This document shows, piece by piece, positions 8,640 to 16,755 of a DNA stretch of 64,000 nt. Source of the DNA: Microvirga pakistanensis (GTDB lineage Bacteria > Pseudomonadota > Alphaproteobacteria > Rhizobiales > Beijerinckiaceae); NCBI RefSeq assembly GCF_004458765.1, contig NZ_SPJX01000652.1, positions 62,001 through 126,000 on the forward strand, read 5' to 3'. The notes beneath the pieces are model-generated. The model searched no databases and was not told the DNA's origin. It was given only the letters and a program-made list of their open reading frames with translations. The translations under genes were made by a program, and so were the position numbers. The stretch's first letter is position 1, and every line of letters starts with the position of its first letter.

Positions 8640-8997
8640 GCCAGCGAACGCCCGCCTGCCGCTTGGGGTAAGCCGGTTCGGGCCGCCCGCAGGCTGCATT
8701 GGCAGCCTCCGGATCGAGGGACCGAAGGGCGTCGAGCACAGCATCGACGGGCACCGTGCGGCCAGCCAGCCCGGGGCAGTGCCGCAGCCCAGGTAAGGAA
8801 TCGACGGCCCAGACGTCGGACGCCCAGGAGGCCAGGGCAGCCCGTTTTTCCTCCCGGCTCAGATCCTGCGCGGCGACCACGTCCTGTGGATGTGCGAACA
8901 CCCGGCCTGTGCCGACGGAGATCTCCCAGGACCAGAGGCCCGGTGGGGGCGGCTCAGGTCGCAAGCCGATTGGATGATCCGCAGCCTGTCGGGTCAT
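8605..8997 (-). CDS. small uncharacterised protein, paralogue of the next gene
   Basis: 130 residues from the ATG at 8997, which has a GAGAGG Shine-Dalgarno. The core reads VFAHPQDVV..LSREEKRAALASWASD..PVDAVLDALRSLD. The upstream neighbour at 9009-9389 has the same core (VFDHPRQVA..TREEKRTILLSWARD..RVDAVLDALAPFD), so the two are a tandem duplication. This core is common in small Methylobacteriaceae proteins of unknown function. The C-terminal tail runs over the broken end of the glgX fragment and may have been acquired at that junction. Confidence 0.65.
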   Translation of the reverse strand: MTRQAADHPIGLRPEPPPPGLWSWEISVGTGRVFAHPQDVVAAQDLSREEKRAALASWASDVWAVDSLPGLRHCPGLAGRTVPVDAVLDALRSLDPEAANAACGRPEPAYPKRQAGVRWLTPERCHACRT

Positions 8998-9008
8998 GAC
9001 AGCACCTC

Positions 9009-9389
9009 TCAGCTTTCCCCGCGGCGTGCAAGACGACACTTGCTGCGCCTGGAACGGATCAGCGCCACAGCGGAGGTGTACTCGGCAGCGGCGGCGCCAT
9101 CGAACGGGGCGAGCGCATCCAGCACGGCGTCCACGCGCGACCGGATCCCCAACTCAGGTGCGAGGCGGGACGTGACCTGCTCCGCCACAAGCTCGTCACG
9201 AGCCCAGGAGAGCAGGATTGTACGCTTTTCCTCGCGCGTGAACCCTGGATGCTCCGCAACCTGGCGCGGGTGGTCGAAGACGTTTACGGGATCGACCAGT
9301 GCCTCGACGAACGAAGGTTCGAAGGCGCTCTCAGCCCGGAGATGGGGTGCTGGGCGTTCAAGAGTGGTGTTCTGGGTTGCAATCTCCAT
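9009..9389 (-). CDS. small uncharacterised protein, tandem paralogue
   Basis: 126 residues from the ATG at 9389, with an excellent GGGAGG Shine-Dalgarno. It carries the VFDHPRQVAEHPGFTREEKR..LLSWARDE core followed by RSRVDAVLDAL, as in the adjacent gene 12 bp downstream. It has a predicted helical fold and no membrane segment. The two are probably co-transcribed from upstream of 9389. Function unknown. Confidence 0.65.
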   Translation of the reverse strand: MEIATQNTTLERPAPHLRAESAFEPSFVEALVDPVNVFDHPRQVAEHPGFTREEKRTILLSWARDELVAEQVTSRLAPELGIRSRVDAVLDALAPFDGAAAAEYTSAVALIRSRRSKCRLARRGES

Positions 9390-9461
9390 ATTGACCTCCC
9401 TCAGGTGAGCGAAGGCGCCTCCGGGCAGCCATGTTGGCCCGCCCGAAGGCTTGGCGGATGA

Positions 9462-9986
9462 TCAGTGCTTGCTGTCCTTGGCCTTGCCGCTGATGGGGAT
9501 GCGTTTCGTCCTGGTTTCCGCCTTGGGCGACTTCGGCAAAGTCACCGTCAGAACCCCGTTCTCGAACGAGGCCTCTGCACGGTCGTCCTCCACCTCGAAG
9601 GGCAGCGGAATGCGGCGCTCGAAGCGGCCGTAGTAACGCTCACTGAAGTGGCGCTCCCTGTCGTTAATCTCGGCCCTTTTCTCGCCGCGGAGGGTCAGGA
9701 TGTCGTCGCTGAGGCTCACCTCGACATCCTTCTCGTCCATGCCTGGCAACTCCGCCGCGATCCGGATGGCCTTGTCCGTTTCGACCACCTCCAGCTTTGG
9801 CCACGCCGACATCTGGTTGAAGACGGATGGCAACGTGCTGTCAAAGCGGCTGAACGCATCATCAAACAGCCGGTTCATCTCGCGGTGGAGCGTGAGGAAA
9901 GGGCTGATCTCCTCATCGCGATAAGCACTTGGGACCAAGGAGGACCGCTCATTGCGGCCCCAGGGAATGAGATCACGCATGTTCAT
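9462..9986 (-). CDS. Hsp20/alpha-crystallin small heat-shock protein
   Basis: 174 residues from the ATG at 9986, which has a perfect AGGAGGT Shine-Dalgarno. The alpha-crystallin domain covers about residues 65-155: PKLEVVETDKAIRIAAELPGM, the LTLRGEK strand, and ENGVLTVTLPK near its end. A C-terminal I-P-I motif (RIPISGKAK) fits the groove of neighbouring subunits. It is an ATP-independent holdase of the cytoplasm. It lies 94 bp downstream of a second, divergent-sequence hsp20 on the same strand; the gap holds a long nested hairpin. Confidence 0.92.
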   Translation of the reverse strand: MNMRDLIPWGRNERSSLVPSAYRDEEISPFLTLHREMNRLFDDAFSRFDSTLPSVFNQMSAWPKLEVVETDKAIRIAAELPGMDEKDVEVSLSDDILTLRGEKRAEINDRERHFSERYYGRFERRIPLPFEVEDDRAEASFENGVLTVTLPKSPKAETRTKRIPISGKAKDSKH

Positions 9987-10012
9987 CGCTACCTCCTGCC
10001 TGCTCGGTTGGA

Positions 10013-10069
10013 GCGGAGGCACACGAGCATCTCTGGTGCTGAGAATCCTCAGCACCACCGTGCCTCCGC
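10013..10069 (-). promoter_or_regulatory. nested hairpin in the 5' region of hsp20
   Basis: Outer arms 10013-10022 and 10060-10069 (GCGGAGGCAC / GTGCCTCCGC) enclose inner arms 10035-10043 and 10048-10056 (GGTGCTGAG / CTCAGCACC) around a four-base loop. On the minus-strand transcript this structure lies between the two hsp20 genes, ending about 27 bases before the downstream start. It lacks a U-run on either strand, so it is not a classic terminator. A role in mRNA processing or temperature sensing is possible but unproven. Confidence 0.5.
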
Positions 10070-10080
10070 ACGTCTTGGCA

Positions 10081-10575
10081 CTATGCGGCTTTGCTTGTCT
10101 TTGCCTCGTGCTCGATCTGCTTGGCGTTGTCCTGCGCCAGAGCCTTGGGCTGACTGCCGGTTGAGATCTCGATGCGGCGCGGCTTGAGCGCTTCAGGCAC
10201 CTCGCGCACGAGCTCGATCATCAACAGGCCGTTCTCCAGGCTCGCACCCTTCACCTTCACATGATCGGCAAGGCTGAAGGTCTGCTTGAAGGCGCGGGTC
10301 GCGATGCCGCGATGCAGGATCTGCGCCCCCTCCGGCTCGGGATGCTTGTGGCCCGTCACGAGCAAGGTGCTTTCGTGCTGGGTAAGCTCGATCTCGTCAG
10401 GGGAGAAGCCCGCCACCGCCATGGTGATCCGGTACTGGTCGTCACCTGCCTTCTCGATATTGTAGGGCGGCCAGTTGGTCATGGGCTCGACGCGGGCCGT
10501 CTGGTCGAGCAGGTCGAACAGGCGGTCGAAGCCGACCGTGGAGCGGTACAAGGGGGAAATGTCGAAGGTTCTCAT
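10081..10575 (-). CDS. Hsp20 family protein (IbpA-like)
   Basis: 164 residues from the ATG at 10575. The start MRTFDISPLYRSTVGFDRLFDLLD and the NWPPYNIEKAGDDQYRITMAVAGF segment are typical of the IbpA class of small heat-shock proteins. The alpha-crystallin domain runs to ENGLLMIELVREVPE, followed by RRIEI in the C-terminal anchor position. It is first in a tandem pair with the hsp20 at 9462-9986. A possible RpoH-type promoter lies upstream at 10668-10696. Confidence 0.9.
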   Translation of the reverse strand: MRTFDISPLYRSTVGFDRLFDLLDQTARVEPMTNWPPYNIEKAGDDQYRITMAVAGFSPDEIELTQHESTLLVTGHKHPEPEGAQILHRGIATRAFKQTFSLADHVKVKGASLENGLLMIELVREVPEALKPRRIEISTGSQPKALAQDNAKQIEHEAKTSKAA

Positions 10576-10667
10576 AGCCACATCCTCTTGAGAGCAACAT
10601 GGATCCGAGAGCGCCGGACACCGCCGGCGCCCGTGTGCCAAGCTCATCCAAGCCTTGGCACCGTTCG

Positions 10668-10696
10668 AGTTAGGAACAGGATTTTGCGTCGTCAAG
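10668..10696 (-). promoter_or_regulatory. possible RpoH-type heat-shock promoter
   Basis: On the minus strand CTTGAC (10691-10696) is followed after 16 bases by CCTAACT (10668-10674). This is close to the alphaproteobacterial RpoH pattern of CTTGAC with a C-rich -10 beginning CYTA. It lies about 90 bases before the IbpA-like start. It is a match by eye in a region where a heat-shock promoter is expected. Confidence 0.35.
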
Positions 10697-11007
10697 ACCC
10701 TTCGCAGCGCTCTTGATCGCACTGTTCCAAGGCCTGCTTGATGGAGGGTCAGGGCAGGGATCGAAGCGTCATGCTGTAGCGACTTGCCCGCAAGGAGCCA
10801 CAAGCCCCACCGCCTCTGCCTTGAAAGCGGTCCGAGGCACGCAGCGCTGCCGGGCTCTTCAGCTCGACACGCTGGATCAGAATGCCGCCGTGCCGGTGCG
10901 ACGCCTTGGAACGTGACGTGCGACCATCCTTCAGGGGAACGGTCGGCCGAACGGGCCGTTGCCAATCCGGCCTGCGCCGCGCAGGGGCACCAAACCGGAG
11001 GACGCCG
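10697..11007. other. non-coding stretch upstream of the DUF2945 gene
   Basis: About 310 bases between the putative heat-shock promoter and the next gene. No convincing reading frame, RNA gene or repeat was found. It presumably holds the plus-strand promoter for 11008. Confidence 0.4.
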
Positions 11008-11217
11008 ATGGCGAAGGACCTGAAGGCAGGCGACAAGGTGGAGTGGGACTCCTCGGGCGGCCACAGCGTTGGCAAGGTCGTGAAGAAGCAGACCACGCCC
11101 ACCCAGATCAAGGGACACAAGGTGGCCGCGTCCAAGGACAATCCGGAGTACATCGTCAAAAGCGACAAGTCCGGCAAGGAGGCGGCCCACAAGCCGGGCG
11201 AACTGAAAAAGCGCTGA
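11008..11217 (+). CDS. DUF2945 / HVA1-TUDOR domain protein
   Basis: 69 residues from the ATG at 11008, with a GGAGG Shine-Dalgarno. The entire protein is one domain: KAGDKVEWDSSGGHSVGKV, then a lysine-rich linker and ASKDNPEYIVKSDKSGKEAAHKP. This pattern defines the DUF2945 (hypervirulence-associated TUDOR) family, common in soil bacteria and of unknown role. Only six bases separate it from the DHH gene, so the two are probably co-transcribed. Confidence 0.85.
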   Translation: MAKDLKAGDKVEWDSSGGHSVGKVVKKQTTPTQIKGHKVAASKDNPEYIVKSDKSGKEAAHKPGELKKR

Positions 11218-11223
11218 GCGGAC

Positions 11224-12258
11224 GTGGAAACCTGGCTCGACCGGCAGCGCCGCGTCTTCGCCCAAGCCCTCGACGAAGTGGCGCCCGATGCGCCGGTGGT
11301 TGTGCTCTGCCACAAGGACGCCGACGGCCTCACGGCGGGGGCCGTGCTGGCGCGGGGCTTGGCGCGGCTCTCCCGGCCTGTTTCCGTGCGCCTGGTTGGC
11401 CGGGGGGAGAGCCCGTGGTCTGATCCGGTCCAAGGCGAAGTGCGGTCGGCCAGCCCCGGGCTTGTCATCGTGGCCGACCTTGGGGTGAGAGCCGATGTGG
11501 TCGCCCCGGGAGCGGCGACCGTGCTGATCGACCATCATGTGCCGCAGGGGATGCCGGAGGGTGCAACCGTGATTTCCGGCTATGGGCAGGATCCGGTGCC
11601 CTCGTCGAGCCTGCTGGCGTACTGGTGCGTGCAGGCCGAGGCCGAGGTCGACGATCTGCTCTGGCTCGCGGCGCTGGGCCTGATCGGCGATTACGGCGAA
11701 AAGGCCCCCTTTGCCGAACTCGCCGATGCCAGGAGCAGGTATGGGGCCAAGACCCTGCGGGAGGCGGCCTCCCTCATCAACGCGCCGCGCCGGTCGGCCT
11801 CGGGCGATGCCGGGCCGGCGTTCGACTTCCTCCTGAAGTCAACCGGGCCCAAGGACATCCTGTCCGATGCTCCTCCCGAGGCAATGGTGCTGCGGCAGGC
11901 TAAGGACGAGGTGAAGCGCGAGTTCGATGCCGCCCGCCGGATCGCGCCGCGGTTTTCGGGATCCGTGGCCCTGATCGAACTGTCATCCCCCTGCCAGATC
12001 CATCCACTCGTCGCCCAGTCCTGGGCCGGGCGGCTGAAGAACCAGATCGTCATTGCGGCCAACACAGGCTTCCGGAGCGGGTATGTGCATTTCGCCGTCC
12101 GCTCCGCCACGGGCCGCAACCTTGTGGAATTCCTGAAGGCGCATGCCCCACCAGGCGCGGAGCAGGACGGAGCCTACGGGCAGGGGCACGAGCAGGCCTC
12201 CGGTGGGGCATTGCGCGCCGAGCCATGGAAAGCGTTCTTGGACAGCCTTGGCTTTTAG
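11224..12258 (+). CDS. DHH-family phosphoesterase
   Basis: 344 residues from a GTG start. Residues 20-110 carry the DHH core: LCHKDADGLTAGAVLARGL, VIVADLGV and the signature DHH in VLIDHHVP. The C-terminal third (HFAVRSATGRNLVEFLKAH and the G-x-G-H-like GQGHEQASGG) corresponds to a DHHA1-type substrate-binding domain. Relatives cleave phosphodiester bonds in short nucleotides or act in ssDNA degradation like RecJ. It is shorter than RecJ and lacks its OB domain, so a nanoRNase-like or archaeal-type DHH role is more likely. Confidence 0.8.
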   Translation: METWLDRQRRVFAQALDEVAPDAPVVVLCHKDADGLTAGAVLARGLARLSRPVSVRLVGRGESPWSDPVQGEVRSASPGLVIVADLGVRADVVAPGAATVLIDHHVPQGMPEGATVISGYGQDPVPSSSLLAYWCVQAEAEVDDLLWLAALGLIGDYGEKAPFAELADARSRYGAKTLREAASLINAPRRSASGDAGPAFDFLLKSTGPKDILSDAPPEAMVLRQAKDEVKREFDAARRIAPRFSGSVALIELSSPCQIHPLVAQSWAGRLKNQIVIAANTGFRSGYVHFAVRSATGRNLVEFLKAHAPPGAEQDGAYGQGHEQASGGALRAEPWKAFLDSLGF

Positions 12259-12692
12259 ACATCGCAGCACCGCTGGTTCCTGGGAGCGCTCCAGCCCCGC
12301 AGGGCGGATTACAAGGAGCAAATAGTCTTGCAGGCGGCCTTGTCTCGGGAAACCGCCGAGATGTCCGCAGGCGTGATCACGTCGCGACGAAGTCTTCGGC
12401 GATGTCACATCGCAACGCAGTTTGACCCTGTGACAGGCATCGAATGGGCGGAGATTGCGATGCCCAGATGAACCGATCCCTCATATCGTCGATGCATGCT
12501 GTGAAGGATCCAGCGCACGATCCTAGCGACGATGCTCTCTCGCCGCTTCACGCCTTCTTCAGGCTGGGTACACTTCCGGGGCGCGCACCAGCCGCTGCCA
12601 ACCGGTCAAGTAATTGAACCTAATAGTTGATTTTAAGGAGCAGGATGCCTGGTGGTGGAGGCAGTCACCTGCGAACCTGTCTCCCGTTAGCG

Positions 12693-12861
12693 TTCCCTGT
12701 TTTCAGGGAAGTTACTGGGAAATTCACCTGGTTAGACTGCACCTAACGGGTCCTTTCGTTGAAATCATATAGTGACAACAACATCTTAGGTTCGCGCGCC
12801 CTGCATAAGATAACAGGGAACAATTCTGTCTGAACAGAGAATTATTGGGAGTGGAACAGGG
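12693..12861. repeat. degenerate CAGGGAA repeats
   Basis: A perfect palindrome TTCCCTG-TTTT-CAGGGAA at 12693-12710 is followed by ACTGGGAA (near 12714-12721), AACAGGGAA (12812-12820) and AACAGGGA (12854-12861), the last directly before the tRNA fragment. Series of CAGGGAA motifs ending at a tRNA 3' end are recalled from rhizobial integrase attachment regions. An integrase arm-site function is inference. Confidence 0.45.
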
Positions 12862-12862
12862 A

Positions 12863-12912
12863 TCTGATTATAAATCAGAGGGTCCTGTGTTCGAGGCCCA
12901 GCGCGCTCACCA
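12863..12912 (+). pseudogene. tRNA 3'-half remnant ending in CCA
   Basis: A five-pair anticodon stem (TCTGA / TCAGA) with a seven-base loop TTATAAA is followed by a T-arm with the TTCGAGG loop and one stem mismatch, then CGCGCTC-A-CCA. No 5' acceptor or D-arm that would pair lies upstream. It is therefore only a 3' half, as left behind when an element integrates at a tRNA gene. The isoacceptor cannot be named safely, because the loop reads ATA. Confidence 0.55.
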
Positions 12913-13121
12913 ATACTTTCGAAGGTTACCGGCATCTGCCCTTTGAGCCGTTTTCCTCCCGGGAGCCAATAGGTAGCCGGACGCTTCGCACCGGACTGCC
13001 TTCGCCGGCGAGATTGACCGGAGCGGAATGAGAAAGCCTCGAAGGTTGCGCACTAAGATTGCGTCAGAGCTGACGTTGCCCGCCGAAACACAGGATACTT
13101 CCTCATACTCTCAACGGGCCC

Positions 13122-14336
13122 TCAGGCTGCCCGGGGCGGGACCGTGATCAACCACAGGGCGATTGTGATGGCCGCAATCAGCATTGCAGCGACAAGGCTT
13201 GCAACACCCGACCAACCCCATGTGGTCCAGAACACCCCTCCGAGGGTGCCCATGGCGCTCGATCCCGCGTAATAGCAGAAGAGGTAGAGTGCCGAGGCCT
13301 GCGCTTTGGCGTGAATGGCCCGGCTGCCGACCCAGCTGCTGGCGACGGAATGAGCCCCGAAGAAGCCGAAGGTCACGGCCGCGATCCCAGAGAGGATCAC
13401 CACGAGCGGTTGGAAGAGTGTGAGAGCCACGCCGGCGAGCATGATCGCGATCATAGCCCATAAAACCCGTCGGCGGCCGAGGCGTCCGGCCAGCTCGCCG
13501 ATCCAGGCCGAGCTGAGCGTCCCGATCAGGTAGGCTGCAAAGATCGCCCCGATGGCCGTCTGGCTTAAGGAGTAGGGCGACTCGGTCAAGCGATAGCCAA
13601 GATAGTTGTAGACCGTCACGAAACCTCCCATGAGCAGGAAGGCCTCGGCAAACAGGCCGCACAGACCCGGATCTCGCAGATGTTCGGCAAACGAGCGCAG
13701 CAGGTCCGTCAGACTGGCCCGGCGCGGCTGAAAATGGGCCGACGCCGGCAGGCTCCACCACGCCGCCAAGGCTGCCGCGAGCCCTAGAGCGCCGATCAGC
13801 CCGATGGCGAGACGCCACGAGCCGAGATCCGTCAGCACGCCACTGATGATCCGTCCTGCCATGCCGCCGATCGCGTTACCGCCGATGAAGAGGCCCATCG
13901 CCAAGCCGATCGATTTCGGGTCGACCTCCTCGCTGACATAAGCCATGGCAACGGCTGGAAGGCCGCTCAGGGTGACCCCGATCGCCATGCGGGCGAGAAG
14001 CAGGCTCAGCCAATTCGGGGCGGCGGCGGATAGAAGGGTCAGAATGGCCGAGGACAGGAGGGAGGCAACCATGACCGGCTTGCGGCCCCACACCTCCGAC
14101 AGGGCGCCCGCCAGCAACATGGTGACAGCCAGAAGGCCCGTCGAGAGTGACAGGGACAGGCTGCTGACGGCTGCGCTAATGTGGAATTCCTGGGAGAATT
14201 CGGGCAGCAGAGGCTGGACGCAATAGAGAATGGCGAAGGTGGAGAACCCTGCCGCGAACAGAGCCAGGTTCAACCGCCGGAAAGCAGGTGTCCCGCTGAC
14301 CAAACGGCTCGGGACCTCGGGCATGGGATCATGCAT
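13122..14336 (-). CDS. MFS transporter (drug/metabolite exporter type)
   Basis: 404 residues from the ATG at 14336 (MHDPMPEVPSRL), with twelve hydrophobic segments. The loop-2/3 signature appears as GALSEVWGRKPVM, with a weaker repeat in the second half (GELAGRLGRRRVLW). The YCVQPLLPEFSQEF segment after helix 1 is typical of the proton-driven YdhP/YnfM-like exporter branch. Substrate unknown. It stands alone between two gene-poor stretches. Confidence 0.88.
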   Translation of the reverse strand: MHDPMPEVPSRLVSGTPAFRRLNLALFAAGFSTFAILYCVQPLLPEFSQEFHISAAVSSLSLSLSTGLLAVTMLLAGALSEVWGRKPVMVASLLSSAILTLLSAAAPNWLSLLLARMAIGVTLSGLPAVAMAYVSEEVDPKSIGLAMGLFIGGNAIGGMAGRIISGVLTDLGSWRLAIGLIGALGLAAALAAWWSLPASAHFQPRRASLTDLLRSFAEHLRDPGLCGLFAEAFLLMGGFVTVYNYLGYRLTESPYSLSQTAIGAIFAAYLIGTLSSAWIGELAGRLGRRRVLWAMIAIMLAGVALTLFQPLVVILSGIAAVTFGFFGAHSVASSWVGSRAIHAKAQASALYLFCYYAGSSAMGTLGGVFWTTWGWSGVASLVAAMLIAAITIALWLITVPPRAA

Positions 14337-15016
14337 GAATACCTTCCGCGTCTCGATATGCCAGCACCTCTGAACGCGGGTTCTTAGACCATAGGGTCTC
14401 GTGTTTCCACATAGTCTCGACCGAAGGTGATCATTGAAGTGATTAGAGAACAAGATCCGATCTTATCCAAGTCGCGCAATGTGTAAGGGGAAGACAGCCA
14501 GCAGTGGGAGCTGTTGCGTGCCGCTCCAGCGGCAACTCTCCAATCTGAGCCCTGCAACTTCCGATCCTCACCTGTAGCGCGCAGCGTCGGTAGCATTGTG
14601 AGCATGGGCAGGTGAATGAAGCTAACGAGCCGGGCAGCACACCGCTCCTTCCCCGATGTGCTGATCCAGCGCCACACGCATCAACTTCATGCCCGTGGGA
14701 GCTTCATCCACCCGCTCTAGCTGTAACTGCCGCAGTGACATGCTCCTGTGCGCTCATCGTCTGAGCCTGGAACTTGTACCCAGGGCAGGGTCATGCGCTT
14801 GACTATCACGCCAAAAAGAGAAGGGCGCTCTAAGGTCCGACCCGTAGGGGCAAATAAAAGGGCCGGTAATCCTTGCCGTACACAGTCAATCTCAGGGGGT
14901 CTGTCGGTTTCACGACAGTTATGATGCAAGCCACTCAATACGCCAAAAGACCTCAAGCGAGGCACATTCCTGTCACGATTGGCCGTGAGCCTTGGCGGTC
15001 CTTGGAGAGATGCCCA
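14337..15016. other. gene-poor stretch
   Basis: About 680 bases upstream of the MFS gene. Frames here are short and lack Shine-Dalgarno sequences or family resemblance. No RNA gene or repeat was seen. Confidence 0.4.
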
Positions 15017-15223
15017 ATGACGCAGATGGACGATCAGGTTGCCAAACACATCCGAGAAATGATCCTCAAGATCACCCGCAAGCCCGTGCTTCACCAGGAG
15101 CAACCTCCGAAGCCTGACCCGCTCGATCAGATCGTCCGCATTCTGAGGAGACGTTCAGGTTCTCCCTGGGATCAGTTGCCTCTCACACACTCCTCATGGT
15201 CGGATAAAGGCCCAAGAGGATAA
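15017..15223 (+). CDS. small hypothetical protein
   Basis: 68 residues from the ATG at 15017, with a GGAGA Shine-Dalgarno eight bases upstream. Basic, predicted mostly helical (DDQVAKHIREMILKITRK and LDQIVRILRRR). No domain is recognised. The clean ribosome-binding site is the main support. Confidence 0.35.
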   Translation: MTQMDDQVAKHIREMILKITRKPVLHQEQPPKPDPLDQIVRILRRRSGSPWDQLPLTHSSWSDKGPRG

Positions 15224-15422
15224 CGTCAGGCGTACCCACCCTTTCGATATTCTCTGATCAATAGAAAACCCCAAGACACGCTCGGGGCTCAAGGACTTTC
15301 AGAGGGGCCATCACGAGTTGGGAGGAAGCATGAAGGCACGGACAAACAATCCTGCAGAGGCAATGTTCCGGAAGAACTGGCGTGATAACTCACGGATCTA
15401 GGGGCGCTTGGGTCACCTGCCT

Positions 15423-15764
15423 CTATGGGCTGGAAACCCAGCCGAGTTGGCCAGCCACATGCGAATAGAGCTGTGTCGTGAGAAAGCGCTTCTTGACCGC
15501 CTCAACAACATCACGCCGTCCCGAATATCTCCACCGGGATCCATTCCCGTCCTGATCTGCGCTTAGAACTTCCGTGTCCTGAGACACCAAGCCGTGATGC
15601 CTGTTCATCTCAAAATTGACGCGATACTGGTCAGCACCTGTGCGCCCCCTCTCCCTCACCATGACCTGAGCGACAACCAGAATATCGCTTCGGCTCCATA
15701 AGGGCTCGGCTGAGAGCTTGAGGGTATCCCACACGATGGTGGAAGCTGGTCCAAGCACGTCCAT
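15423..15764 (-). CDS. hypothetical protein
   Basis: 113 residues from the ATG at 15764, preceded by GGAGAG. No membrane segment and no recognised domain. The sequence has a balanced composition (DILVVAQVMVRERGRTGADQYRVNFEMNRH), which favours real coding. Neighbours are non-coding on both sides. Confidence 0.4.
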   Translation of the reverse strand: MDVLGPASTIVWDTLKLSAEPLWSRSDILVVAQVMVRERGRTGADQYRVNFEMNRHHGLVSQDTEVLSADQDGNGSRWRYSGRRDVVEAVKKRFLTTQLYSHVAGQLGWVSSP

Positions 15765-16159
15765 GGCCACTCTCCAGACCCCTAAGGATACTCCTGCTGC
15801 GCCTTCTTGGAAATCTGTTCGTAACCTTGAGAGGGGCCGACAACTGGCACCGAGGTCTTCTCCTGCTCACATAATGGCAGACGAGAAAAACCCGTTGAGC
15901 GAATGCGAGAGGCTTCAGACCATCGATAAGGTGATGGCGGTCAGCACCCCGAGAACACTCAAGCCGCTGGCGGTTGCCACAGACAGAACGATGGTTCGGA
16001 GTTCATCCTCTTTCTGACCGTCCATAGCGCCCCTCCCACAGGTGCCAATCTTCTGGAGTAACGCTCACCGGCTCAAATGATTCCACCTTGGCTTCTGATG
16101 ACCCCCCATTCTTCCTAGATGCCCCTTTGCAGCCGCTCCCTCATGTCACTGGCAGCGAT
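15765..16159. other. gene-poor stretch
   Basis: About 395 bases between two minus-strand hypothetical genes. A plus-strand open frame is present but has no Shine-Dalgarno or family resemblance. Nothing else was recognised. Confidence 0.35.
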
Positions 16160-16513
16160 TTAACCTCGGCAGGTACTTGCCCCCAGACGACCATGAACTC
16201 CTGTCAGTGACATCTGCCTCCTCGGAGGGCCTGTACCTGGAGTCCTGGAGTAAAGCTCTTTGACATTGATCATCACTCGGATCGCCCTACCGCCACACTT
16301 TGAGCATCGGAGCTTCAGTGCCATGTCAGGAACAGGCATACCCAAGGACCAGCCTTCCAATGGCACTTCTGCCTCATGAAAGCAGCCATGGGCTTCGCAA
16401 TAGGCCGTCACTGTTCTGAACCCCTGAGCGATAGATCGCCTGACTGTTACCGGTGGGATCTCCCTTCCGTTCTCATCATAGGCCCTTCGAGGATTGCGAG
16501 GCCACCTAGCCAT
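16160..16513 (-). CDS. small zinc-ribbon-like protein
   Basis: 117 residues. The N-terminus ARWPRNPRRAYDENGREIPP is followed by YCEAHGCFHEAEV and LRCSKCGG, giving Cys/His pairs that could bind one zinc. The end (NVKELYS then a basic tail) resembles a family of short Methylobacteriaceae proteins of unknown function. The start at 16513 overlaps the end of the upstream helix-turn-helix gene by a few bases, so translation is probably coupled. Confidence 0.55.
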   Translation of the reverse strand: MARWPRNPRRAYDENGREIPPVTVRRSIAQGFRTVTAYCEAHGCFHEAEVPLEGWSLGMPVPDMALKLRCSKCGGRAIRVMINVKELYSRTPGTGPPRRQMSLTGVHGRLGASTCRG

Positions 16514-16718
16514 AAGGGAACGGTCTGTCGCTCAGCGCTCTCTTGGGAGGCCTTGGAAGTTCCTTGAAGGTCTCTCCCAAGACGGCGCATTTGATCACCC
16601 CTCGGCTGACCCCATAGTCCCGAGAGAGTTTCCTCCAATCCCGCTCGCCTGACGCGTAACGCAAGCGAGCTTCGAGAACTTGTTCAGTGGTGAGCTTTCG
16701 GATTCTGGTGGGCACCAT
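16506..16718 (-). CDS. small helix-turn-helix protein
   Basis: 70 residues from the ATG at 16718. The sequence LTTEQVLEARLRYASGERDWRKLSRDYGVSRGVIKCAV forms a homeodomain-like helix-turn-helix of the kind found at the ends of phage regulators and resolvases. It overlaps the zinc-ribbon gene. A perfect inverted repeat immediately upstream (16726-16755) is a plausible operator for self-control. Confidence 0.55.
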   Translation of the reverse strand: MVPTRIRKLTTEQVLEARLRYASGERDWRKLSRDYGVSRGVIKCAVLGETFKELPRPPKRALSDRPFPYG

Positions 16719-16725
16719 CAAATCT

Positions 16726-16755
16726 CTATGAGAACATAACGAGAACGTCTCATAG
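16726..16755. promoter_or_regulatory. inverted repeat upstream of the helix-turn-helix gene
   Basis: CTATGAGA (16726-16733) and TCTCATAG (16748-16755) form a perfect eight-base inverted repeat with a 14-base spacer, starting eight bases before the small HTH gene's start codon. The position suits an operator or a 5'-UTR hairpin. Confidence 0.4.

Larger units (their letters stand above)
12259..13121. other. gene-free region with repeat array and tRNA fragment
   Basis: About 860 bases with no supported gene. The middle (12693-12861) has several CAGGGAA-type repeats, and 12863-12912 is the 3' half of a tRNA. The remainder (12259-12690 and 12913-13121) shows nothing recognisable. Confidence 0.5.

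Noticed and set aside
9465-10187. Plus-strand frame opposite the hsp20 gene
   Set aside because: Antisense to a conserved alpha-crystallin domain and without a Shine-Dalgarno or recognisable similarity.
10576-11538. Upstream extension of the IbpA-like frame opposite the DHH gene
   Set aside because: The frame stays open by GC bias. The true start at 10575 matches the family N-terminus, and the DUF2945 and DHH genes occupy the other strand.
12693-12710. TTCCCTG-TTTT-CAGGGAA as a terminator
   Set aside because: No U-run on either side and no gene ending nearby; it fits the CAGGGAA repeat series better.
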